A DNA stretch of 64,000 nucleotides from Embleya sp042956465 (GTDB taxonomy: Bacteria > Actinomycetota > Actinomycetes > Streptomycetales > Streptomycetaceae). Position numbers and translations under genes: made by a program. Shown here in pieces: positions 58,561-64,000 of the stretch. The stretch covers positions 318,777 to 382,776 of the forward strand of contig NZ_JBIBGL010000012.1 of NCBI RefSeq assembly GCF_042956465.1, read 5' to 3'. A model generated the notes under the pieces. That model was given only the letters and a program-made list of their open reading frames with translations, made no database searches and had not been told where the DNA came from. Positions within the stretch are counted from its first letter, which is position 1. Each line of letters begins with the position of its first letter.

Positions 58561-59337
58561 ATGCAACGGCGCACGTACATATCCATCCTGCTGGCCGGGG
58601 CCGCGCTGACGGCCTGTCAGGGCGACGGTTCCGAGGCCGAACCCGCGGCCGGGGCCGATTCGTCCGAGGCCGCCTCGGCGCAGGGCCAGGCGCCGACCGG
58701 TGGCGAGGCGGTCAGCCCGCTGGAGAACGAGGAAGGTGTCAAGGCGGGCCTGGCGCCGCTGACTTCGGCCGCCGACCTGACCCGGGCCCGGGCGCTGATC
58801 GGACGGGTGGACACCAAGGGCCGCGGTCCGAAGACCGGCTACGACCGGGAGAAGTACGGCCCGGCCTGGACCGACAGCGTCACCGACGTCCCGTTCGGCC
58901 GGAACAGCTGCGACACCCGCGACGACATCCTCAAGCGGGACGGCCGGGTGACGCAGTGGAAGGACCGGAAGGGCTGCGTCGTGACCGCCATGACGCTGCC
59001 CGATCCGTACTCCGGCAAGGACATAGTGTTCACCAAGGCCAAGGCGTCCGCGGTACAGATAGACCACGTGGTGCCGCTGAGCGCGTCCTGGCAGATGGGC
59101 GCCGCGCAGTGGGACGCGGACAAGCGCCGCCGGCTGGCCAACGACCCGCTCAACCTGCTCGCCGTGGACGGCCCGATCAACGGTGGCAAGGGCGATGCGA
59201 GCCCGGCCGGCTGGCTGCCGCCGAACAAGGCGATCCGCTGCTCGTACGTGGTCCGCTACGCCCAGGTCTCGATCAAGTACGCCCTGCCGGTCACCGACGC
59301 GGACAAGCAGGCGATGCTCGCGCAGTGTGCGGGCTGA
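58561..59337 (+). CDS. HNH endonuclease-family lipoprotein (GmrSD/DUF1524-like)
   Basis: 258 residues. MQRRTYISILLAGAALTAC is a lipoprotein signal peptide with lipobox LTAC; a Glu/Ala/Ser-rich tether follows. The conserved part has GYDREKYGPAWTDSVTDVPFGRNSCDTRDDIL, KDRKGCVVTAMTLPDPYSGKDI, IDHVVPLSASWQMGA (HNH His), ANDPLNLLAVDGPINGGKGDASP (Asn) and PNKAIRCSYVVRYAQV. Such secreted HNH proteins are common in streptomycetes; DNA cleavage outside the cell is plausible but untested. ATG 58561 follows a GGGGGGCGG tract. Confidence 0.83.
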   Translation: MQRRTYISILLAGAALTACQGDGSEAEPAAGADSSEAASAQGQAPTGGEAVSPLENEEGVKAGLAPLTSAADLTRARALIGRVDTKGRGPKTGYDREKYGPAWTDSVTDVPFGRNSCDTRDDILKRDGRVTQWKDRKGCVVTAMTLPDPYSGKDIVFTKAKASAVQIDHVVPLSASWQMGAAQWDADKRRRLANDPLNLLAVDGPINGGKGDASPAGWLPPNKAIRCSYVVRYAQVSIKYALPVTDADKQAMLAQCAG

Positions 59338-59358
59338 CCGGGGAAACAAAGACCGGCC

Positions 59359-60288
59359 CTACGGTCGCAACACGACCTTGCCGAGGTTGGCGCGCGCCTC
59401 GATCACCGCGTGCGCCTTCGCCGCGTCCGCGAGCGCGAACGTCTCGTGCACCGCGACCCGCAGCCGGCCCGACAGCGCCAGGTCCCACAACTCCTGCCGG
59501 TGCCGCTCGTACAACTCCGGGAACGCGGTGGAGAACCGGGCCATCGACATCCCGGTGACGGTCCGCGCCCCCGCGAGCAGTTCCCACGCGGGCACCGTCC
59601 CGCCACCGGAGCCGAAGAAGACCAGCCGGCCGAACGGCGCGAGCGCGGCGAGCGCGCGCGGCAGCACGTCACCACCGACGCCGTCGAGCACGACATCGAC
59701 CGGCTCGCCCCACGACTCGGCGTCGTAGCACACCACCTCGTCGACCCCCAGCCCGCGCAGGAAGTCGGCCTTGGTCGGCGAGCCGACGGCCGCCACCACG
59801 CGCCGCGCGCCGCGCGTGCGAGCCAGTTGCACGGCCAGGTGACCGGCTCCGCTCGCGGCGCCGGTGACCAGCACGGACTTGCCCTCGACCGAACCGGCCG
59901 AGGCCAGCGCGCCGAGCGCGACCTGACCACCGCGGACCAGCGCGACCGCGTCCACGGCACTCGCGGCGGCCGGGATGTGCGACGCGGTGAAGATCGGCGC
60001 GAGCGCCAGGTCCGCGTACGCGTTCGTGAACGAGATCGCGACCACCCGGTCCCCGGCCGCATACCCGGAGACGTCCGGACCGGCCGCGACCACCTCGCCG
60101 GCCACCTCTCCGCCGAACACCCCGGGCAACGGCAGCCCGCCTTCGCGCACCTTCCGCACGCTCGGCAGGCTCACCCCGATCGCCTCGGTGCGGATCAGCA
60201 GCTCGCCCGGCCCCGGCTCGGGCGCCTCGGCCTCCTCCACGCGCAACACTTCCGGACCGCCGTACTCGTCATAGCGAACGCGACGCAC
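59359..60288 (-). CDS. Zinc-independent MDR oxidoreductase (quinone reductase-like)
   Basis: 309 residues. GroES-like N-domain: RVRYDEYGGPEVLRVEE, PGPGELLIRTEAIGVS, GVFGGEVAGEVVAAGPDVSGYAAGDRV. Rossmann domain: KSVLVTGAASGAGHLAVQLARTRGAR (AxGxxG-type) and VDVVLDGVGGDVLPRALAALAPFGRLVFFGSGGG. The catalytic-zinc Cys and the structural-zinc Cys cluster are absent, as in NADPH:quinone reductases. GTG at 60288 gives GGAGG a 5-base spacing. It diverges from a MarR regulator that likely controls it. Confidence 0.87.
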   Translation of the reverse strand: MRRVRYDEYGGPEVLRVEEAEAPEPGPGELLIRTEAIGVSLPSVRKVREGGLPLPGVFGGEVAGEVVAAGPDVSGYAAGDRVVAISFTNAYADLALAPIFTASHIPAAASAVDAVALVRGGQVALGALASAGSVEGKSVLVTGAASGAGHLAVQLARTRGARRVVAAVGSPTKADFLRGLGVDEVVCYDAESWGEPVDVVLDGVGGDVLPRALAALAPFGRLVFFGSGGGTVPAWELLAGARTVTGMSMARFSTAFPELYERHRQELWDLALSGRLRVAVHETFALADAAKAHAVIEARANLGKVVLRP

Positions 60289-60302
60289 ACACACCTCCAG
60301 GA

Positions 60303-60351
60303 ATCATGGGGACTCCCAACGGTATTCGCTTGATCATGGGAAAGTCCAACG
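60303..60351. promoter_or_regulatory. Two 19-bp direct repeats 30 bp apart: candidate MarR operators
   Basis: ATCATGGGGACTCCCAACG (60303-60321) and ATCATGGGAAAGTCCAACG (60333-60351) match at 16 of 19 positions and are exactly 30 bp apart, about three helical turns. They fill the 85-base gap between the divergent oxidoreductase and MarR genes. Confidence 0.65.
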
Positions 60352-60361
60352 ATTCTCCGGA

Positions 60362-60367
60362 TAGGCT
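60362..60367 (+). promoter_or_regulatory. -10 element TAGGCT for leaderless MarR transcript
   Basis: TAGGCT is followed by GCGCCC and then ATG 60374. The second direct repeat lies just upstream, so a bound repressor would block this promoter. Confidence 0.55.
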
Positions 60368-60373
60368 GCGCCC

Positions 60374-60829
60374 ATGGTCGACAAGCTGCCCGCCCCCGCC
60401 CGGATCCGCGCCCTGCCCAGCTGGCTGCTCGGCCGCGCCGCCGCGCACGGCCGAGGACTGGTCCGCGGCGCGCTGGCCGCCGACGGCATGCCGATGCTCC
60501 ACCACCTGGTGCTGATCGCCGTCCGCGAGTACGGCCCGGTCGCCCAGGCCGAACTCGCCCGCGCGGTGGCCATCGACCCCAAGGACATGGTCGCGATCCT
60601 GAACAGCCTCCAGGCCGACGGCCTGATCACCCGCACCCCCGACCCCCGCGACCGGCGCAAGAACGCGATCACCACCACCCCCGCCGGCGCACAGCGCCTG
60701 GCCCGGCAGGAACCACTCGTGGACGCCGCGATGGACGAGCTGCTCGCCCCGCTGGACCCCGCCGAGCGAGCCACTTTCACCGCCCTGCTCACCCGCGTCG
60801 TGGCCGCCGGCGAACCCACGGTGTCGTAG
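60374..60829 (+). CDS. MarR-family transcriptional regulator
   Basis: 151 residues. Winged helix: HHLVLIAVREYGPVAQAELARAVAIDPKDMVAILNSLQADGLITRTPDPRDRRKNAITTTPAG, where the D-x-RDRRKN wing loop is diagnostic. Flanking helices form the dimer domain. No Cys is present, so ligand rather than thiol oxidation is the probable signal. The divergent oxidoreductase and the repeat pair between them suggest control of that gene and autoregulation. Leaderless-type start. Confidence 0.9.
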   Translation: MVDKLPAPARIRALPSWLLGRAAAHGRGLVRGALAADGMPMLHHLVLIAVREYGPVAQAELARAVAIDPKDMVAILNSLQADGLITRTPDPRDRRKNAITTTPAGAQRLARQEPLVDAAMDELLAPLDPAERATFTALLTRVVAAGEPTVS

Positions 60830-60832
60830 GGT
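60827..60832 (+). promoter_or_regulatory. -10 element TAGGGT beginning with the MarR stop codon
   Basis: TAGGGT uses the TAG stop of the MarR gene as its first three bases, is followed by CCGCGC, and then ATG 60839. It gives the next gene a leaderless promoter of its own. Confidence 0.5.
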
Positions 60833-60838
60833 CCGCGC

Positions 60839-61444
60839 ATGCCCTCAGGCACCTACTCCTTCCACGACCCGCACGACGGCACCCCCCTCGGCGAGGAACG
60901 CTTCTCCTGTGCCCCCGGCCCGATCGGCTGGCGCTACACAGGCAGCGGTATCGACCTCACCCTCGACGCCCGAGGACGACCGCTGCGCCTGGAGGCGCTC
61001 GCCGGCGGCTGGCGGGTCCGCGGCGGCGCGACGGTCGTGGACGGCGCGGCCGGCGTGGTGTGGCTGCGCGCGGCGGCGGACCCGAACCTCGACGTGCCGG
61101 CGACCGAGGCCGAGGCGAAGGCCGCCGGCTTCACCGGCCGCTCGCCCGCCTTTCTGATCGCCACCGCGACCATGCTGAACCTGACCCCCGGCGGCTCCGC
61201 CCGGCTACGCCTGATCGCGCTGACCGAACCGGTACTGGCGGCACACACCGTGGACCAGTCCTGGACCCTGGCCGCGGTCGAAAACCACGACGGTCTGCTC
61301 GTCGAACGCTACGAGGTGGACGACCTCGCCACCGGCGACCGCGCCACCGTGCACCTGAGCGGCGACGTGGTCCTCGCCGCCCCCGGTATCGAACTCGAAG
61401 CCCTCGACACACCGCCGAACCCGCGGATCACGACGGCGGGGTGA
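60839..61444 (+). CDS. Conserved-type hypothetical protein (beta-rich)
   Basis: 201 residues, soluble, predominantly beta. Segments: GTYSFHDPHDGTPLGEERFSCAPGPIGWRYTG, ITLTLDARGRPLRLEALAGGWRVRGG-like, and VWLRAAADPNLDVPATEAEAKAAGFTGRSPAFLIATATML. The antiparallel pattern suggests a glycolipid- or lipocalin-like barrel, but I do not recognise a family. It starts ten bases after the MarR stop, from a leaderless-type promoter, and its last 17 bases overlap the convergent RDD gene. Confidence 0.65.
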   Translation: MPSGTYSFHDPHDGTPLGEERFSCAPGPIGWRYTGSGIDLTLDARGRPLRLEALAGGWRVRGGATVVDGAAGVVWLRAAADPNLDVPATEAEAKAAGFTGRSPAFLIATATMLNLTPGGSARLRLIALTEPVLAAHTVDQSWTLAAVENHDGLLVERYEVDDLATGDRATVHLSGDVVLAAPGIELEALDTPPNPRITTAG

Positions 61445-62546
61445 ACCCGGGACGCCCACGCCGGTCGGGATCGGCGGGCGGTGCGGCGGGGGCGGGCCGG
61501 GGGGCGGGTGCGGGTGTGGGGGCGGGAGCCGGAGCGATTGTCGGTGCGCCTGTCGGTGCGGGCGGGGGCGGTGGGACCTGTTCATGGAGCGGCGGCCGGG
61601 CCGGGGCGTGCTCCGATGGCTGTGGCGCGGTGGGGGACGGCGTCGGTGGCGTCGTCGATGTCGTCGTCGATGTCGGGATTGGCGGCGGCATCCGGATCGG
61701 TGGCGGCGTCGGGATGGGTGCCGGTGCCGGTGTCCGCATGGGGGCCGGTGCGGGTGCTGCGGGGGCGAGACCGTGTGAGCCGCCGGCATACCGCTCCCAG
61801 TCCCGCCGCTGCCGCTCGGCCAGCACCGCGGCCAGGTAGACCACCGGGTGCATTCCGGGCGGCGGACCGATTCCGATCCGGTTCGCGGTATCCACGGTCA
61901 ACCGCTCGCCCAGCGAAGCCTCTATCGCCGGATCCAGCTCGCCACGCCGCGACAGGAATTGCCGAATGGCCAGAGCCAGATCATCGGTCAGTCCGGACAA
62001 CTCGATCCCGGTCGCCCACGCGGAGGCGGCCGGATGCAGCGGAACCGGCAGGTGCCGCGCAGCGGGAGTGCGCTCCCGCACGACGAACGTGCCCGCCGCC
62101 ATGTCACCGAGCCGTTTGCCGTCCTTCGAGGCAAGCGAAGAGAAGACCGCGCCGCACCCGAACGTGGTCCAGAAGTCCACGAAGAACCCGAGCAGCGCGC
62201 GAACCAACGCGTGCCGGAACCGAATCGGCCCGCCGTCGTCGCGGACCACCCGAAGCCCGAGCGCCATCTTTCCCGGCGACCGCCCGTGACTGGCGGTCTC
62301 CCAGGCGACCGGCCACCCGACCACGACCAACACGACGATCGACAACAACAACGCCGACGCGAGCGCGTCGTCCTCGACCGGAACCGCCAGTGACACCAGC
62401 CAGACCGCGAGCAGCAGCAGCGCCACCTGCGCGGACAGGTCGATCACCATCGCGATCGCCCGACTGGGCAATCGCGCCGGTCGCAGGTCGAGCGCGACCG
62501 CTTCGCCCGTGACGAGCTCGGACACGTCCACCTCCCGTGTGTGCAT
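61428..62546 (-). CDS. RDD-family membrane protein with Pro-rich tail
   Basis: 372 residues. The RDD domain: ALDLRPARLPSRAIAMVIDLSAQVALLLLAVWL (Arg/Asp of the first helix), LLLSIVVLVVVGWPVAWETASHGRSPGKMALGLRVVRDDGGPI, HALVRALLGFFVDFWTTFGCGAVFSSLASKDGKRLGDMAAGT. A helical domain (LSGLTDDLALAIRQFLSRRGELDPAIEASLGERL) and a ~120-residue Pro/Ala/Thr tail follow. ATG 62546 has GGGAG 8 bases upstream. It is divergent, 29 bases from SpoIIM. RDD proteins are membrane proteins of mixed or unknown function. Confidence 0.87.
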   Translation of the reverse strand: MHTREVDVSELVTGEAVALDLRPARLPSRAIAMVIDLSAQVALLLLAVWLVSLAVPVEDDALASALLLSIVVLVVVGWPVAWETASHGRSPGKMALGLRVVRDDGGPIRFRHALVRALLGFFVDFWTTFGCGAVFSSLASKDGKRLGDMAAGTFVVRERTPAARHLPVPLHPAASAWATGIELSGLTDDLALAIRQFLSRRGELDPAIEASLGERLTVDTANRIGIGPPPGMHPVVYLAAVLAERQRRDWERYAGGSHGLAPAAPAPAPMRTPAPAPIPTPPPIRMPPPIPTSTTTSTTPPTPSPTAPQPSEHAPARPPLHEQVPPPPPAPTGAPTIAPAPAPTPAPAPRPAPAAPPADPDRRGRPGFTPPS

Positions 62547-62575
62547 CGATGCCACTCCCAGAGAGGATGCACCGT

Positions 62576-63583
62576 ATGGATGTCGACGTGTTCGTCGCGG
62601 TGCACCGCCACGAGTGGCAACGCCTGGAACAACTGACTCGCCGGCGGCGGCGATTGTCGGGCCCCGAGGTGGACGAGCTGGTGACGCTCTACCGCCGCAC
62701 GGCCACCCACCTGTCGACGATCCGCTCGGCCGCGCCCGACCCGGTGCTGGTCGGCCGGCTCTCCACCCTGACCGCGCGGGCCCGCTCGGCGGTCACCGCA
62801 CCCCGTACGCCGGCCTGGCGCGAGGCGGTGCTGTTCCTGACCGTTCGATTCCCTGTGGCGGTCTACCGCAGTCGCCGCTGGTGGGGTGTCACGGCACTGG
62901 TCTTCGTCGCACTCGCCTCGATCATCGCGGCCTGGGTGGCACACGACCCGGCCGTCCGCGACGCGGTGGCCGCACCGGACGACATCCGACAGATGACCCG
63001 CCCCGGCGGCGACTTCGAGACCTACTACTCCAGCGCCCCGGCGAGTTCCTTCGCCGCCCAGGTGGCCACGAACAACGCGTGGGTCACGGCCGGCTGCCTG
63101 GCCCTGGGCATCCTGCTCGGCCTGCCGGTGCTGTTCATCGTCTTCAGCAACGCGATGAACATCGGCATCTCGGCGGGCCTGATGGCCGACGCGGGCCGCC
63201 TGGACGTGTTCTTCGGCCTCATCACGCCACACGGCCTGCTCGAACTCACCGCGGTGTTCATCGCGGCGGGGGTGGGTCTACGCCTGGGCTGGACCGTGAT
63301 CGACCCGGGTCCCCGCACCCGGGCCGGGGCGATCGCCGAGGAGGGCCGAATCGCCCTGGGCATGGCCGTCGGCCTGGCCCTGGTCCTGGTCGTATCCGGC
63401 GTCATCGAGGCCTTCGTGACTCCGTCCGGCCTGCCGACCTGGGGCCGCATCGCGATCGGCGTGGCGGCCGAGGCCCTGTTCCTCGGCTACGTGGTGGTCC
63501 TGGGCCGCCGGGGCGAATTCGCCGGAGAGCAGGGGGATGTGGCATCCTCGGACGTCGCGGACGAGCTGCCGATGGTCGCCTGA
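62576..63583 (+). CDS. SpoIIM-family (stage II sporulation protein M-like) membrane protein
   Basis: 335 residues. A cytoplasmic N-domain (MDVDVFVAVHRHEWQRLEQLTRRRRRLSGPEVDELVTLYRRTATHLSTIRS, seen in parts) precedes about five membrane helices. Signatures are NNAWVTAGCLALGILLGLPVLFIVFSNAMNIG and FFGLITPHGLLELTAVFIAAGVGLRLGW. The conserved H-G-x-x-E in a helix is typical of the family. ATG 62576 is selected because GAGAGG lies 9 bases upstream. Commonly paired with RDD genes in actinobacteria; function there is unknown, and a Bacillus-like engulfment role is not implied. Confidence 0.87.
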   Translation: MDVDVFVAVHRHEWQRLEQLTRRRRRLSGPEVDELVTLYRRTATHLSTIRSAAPDPVLVGRLSTLTARARSAVTAPRTPAWREAVLFLTVRFPVAVYRSRRWWGVTALVFVALASIIAAWVAHDPAVRDAVAAPDDIRQMTRPGGDFETYYSSAPASSFAAQVATNNAWVTAGCLALGILLGLPVLFIVFSNAMNIGISAGLMADAGRLDVFFGLITPHGLLELTAVFIAAGVGLRLGWTVIDPGPRTRAGAIAEEGRIALGMAVGLALVLVVSGVIEAFVTPSGLPTWGRIAIGVAAEALFLGYVVVLGRRGEFAGEQGDVASSDVADELPMVA

Positions 63584-63593
63584 AGAGGTGATC

Positions 63594-63623
63594 TTGACAG
63601 TCCACCGGACGCACACGTAGATT
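63594..63623 (+). promoter_or_regulatory. rRNA-operon promoter P1 (candidate)
   Basis: TTGACA at 63594-63599, an 18-base spacer, TAGATT at 63618-63623. A near-consensus vegetative promoter ten bases after the SpoIIM stop, facing the right end of the window. Confidence 0.65.
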
Positions 63624-63641
63624 CGAAGGGTTGTCGCGAAG

Positions 63642-63671
63642 TTGTTCAACGGCGCGACAGTCTGGTAGTCT
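63642..63671 (+). promoter_or_regulatory. rRNA-operon promoter P2 (candidate)
   Basis: TTGTTC at 63642-63647, an 18-base spacer, TAGTCT at 63666-63671. It lies 48 bases downstream of P1 in the same orientation, forming tandem promoters. Confidence 0.5.
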
Positions 63672-63844
63672 CTGCCAGGGTCGAGCGGGGCGTCCGTCAA
63701 GGATCGCATTCCTGCCGCAGCATCACCATCGAATTTCTCGATCATCGGTCGCGTTCATTCGCGACGGGTTGGGCTATTTGCTGTTCTTGTGCGCGTGGTT
63801 TTGGAATTCCCAATCGGCCGGAGCGTGGCGGAAACGGGTTACCG

Positions 63845-64000
63845 AATCTGCTAAGCTCGAAGAGCCGGAAGCCAAGGAAACGAAAGTTTCGAAGGCGGAA
63901 AGCAGCGGACGAAAAGCGGGTCGCAAGATCTGCTAGAGTCCGGGAGGCGGAAAACGCGGAAACGCGGTGGACGCCGAAAGCGAGGAAAGCGAAGCCGCCG
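63845..64000 (+). other. Probable 5' leader of a 16S rRNA operon
   Basis: The A-rich, purine-rich text GAAACGAAAGTTTCGAAGG and repeated CGGAAA/GCGGAAAG/GCGAGGAAAGCGAA match the style of streptomycete pre-16S leaders. Two copies of an ATCTGCTA-purine-G-C/A-T element (63846-63857 and 63928-63939, 82 bp apart) contain the extended -10-like TAAGCT and TAGAGT and may be further promoters. The 16S gene itself would lie beyond 64000. The 417-base stretch 63584-64000 has no protein gene. Confidence 0.6.

Noticed and set aside
63631..63936. 101-codon open frame before the window end
   Set aside because: It covers the predicted tandem rRNA promoters and leader, has no ribosome binding site and a Lys/Glu-rich end produced by the purine-rich leader.

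Overview
The window is chromosomal DNA from a very GC-rich filamentous actinomycete, most likely in the Streptomycetaceae. The evidence is third-position GC saturation, GTG and TTG starts, a WhiB-type sporulation regulator, coenzyme F420 genes, many LytR-CpsA-Psr (LCP) proteins, and a WhiB / fbiAB / metallopeptidase / DUF3499 / manB / SIS / manA / ahcY order that I recall as conserved between Streptomyces and the Mycobacterium tuberculosis Rv3248c-Rv3267 region. The genus is an inference. No CRISPR array, transposase or prophage gene was seen. No tRNA or rRNA gene lies inside the window, but the last 0.4 kb looks like the promoter and leader of an rRNA operon that begins just beyond it.

Layout. 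0-5.8 kb: truncated UDP-glucose dehydrogenase, acyl-CoA dehydrogenase, a second-type enolase with an abnormal N-terminus, a lipase with IPT/TIG domains, and a small secreted protein. 5.9-10.7 kb: a large TPR protein translated just behind a divergent HSP90. 10.8-27.2 kb: six LCP-family cell-wall ligases on the minus strand, interleaved with two glycosyltransferases, a hexapeptide acyltransferase, a GNAT enzyme and a TIGR03089 protein. This looks like a cell-wall glycopolymer assembly and attachment locus. 27.3-31.7 kb: secreted peptidoglycan amidase, glycosyltransferase, AlkA-like glycosylase, SRPBCC protein. 31.8-34.2 kb: fbiA-fbiB for F420. 34.4-43.4 kb: epimerase, a two-component system, a translationally coupled glycosyltransferase/DUF2064/methyltransferase operon, a membrane molybdopterin oxidoreductase, a membrane mannosyltransferase-like protein, and a cysteine dioxygenase-rhodanese operon. 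43.9-45.1 kb: a cysteine-rich leader peptide with an attenuator-like hairpin, then whiB behind a promoter packed with inverted repeats.

45.2-58.4 kb: giant membrane glycosyltransferase plus DUF5719 partner, a metallopeptidase-family protein, DUF3499, then manB, a Trm112-like protein, a SIS-domain isomerase, manA, a CDF transporter and ahcY. The mannose genes would feed mannose-phosphate and GDP-mannose to the glycosyltransferases encoded nearby. 58.5-63.6 kb: HNH lipoprotein, an oxidoreductase divergent from a MarR regulator, a hypothetical protein, and a divergent RDD / SpoIIM membrane pair.

Three recurring signals stand out. First, at least eight genes have a sigma-70-type -10 hexamer six or seven bases before the start codon and no useful Shine-Dalgarno sequence, which indicates leaderless mRNAs. 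Second, five of the six LCP proteins end in the same short cysteine-containing tail whatever their preceding domain. Third, the cysteine dioxygenase operon is preceded by a 38-codon ORF with six Cys codons and overlapping hairpins, a strong candidate for cysteine-responsive attenuation.
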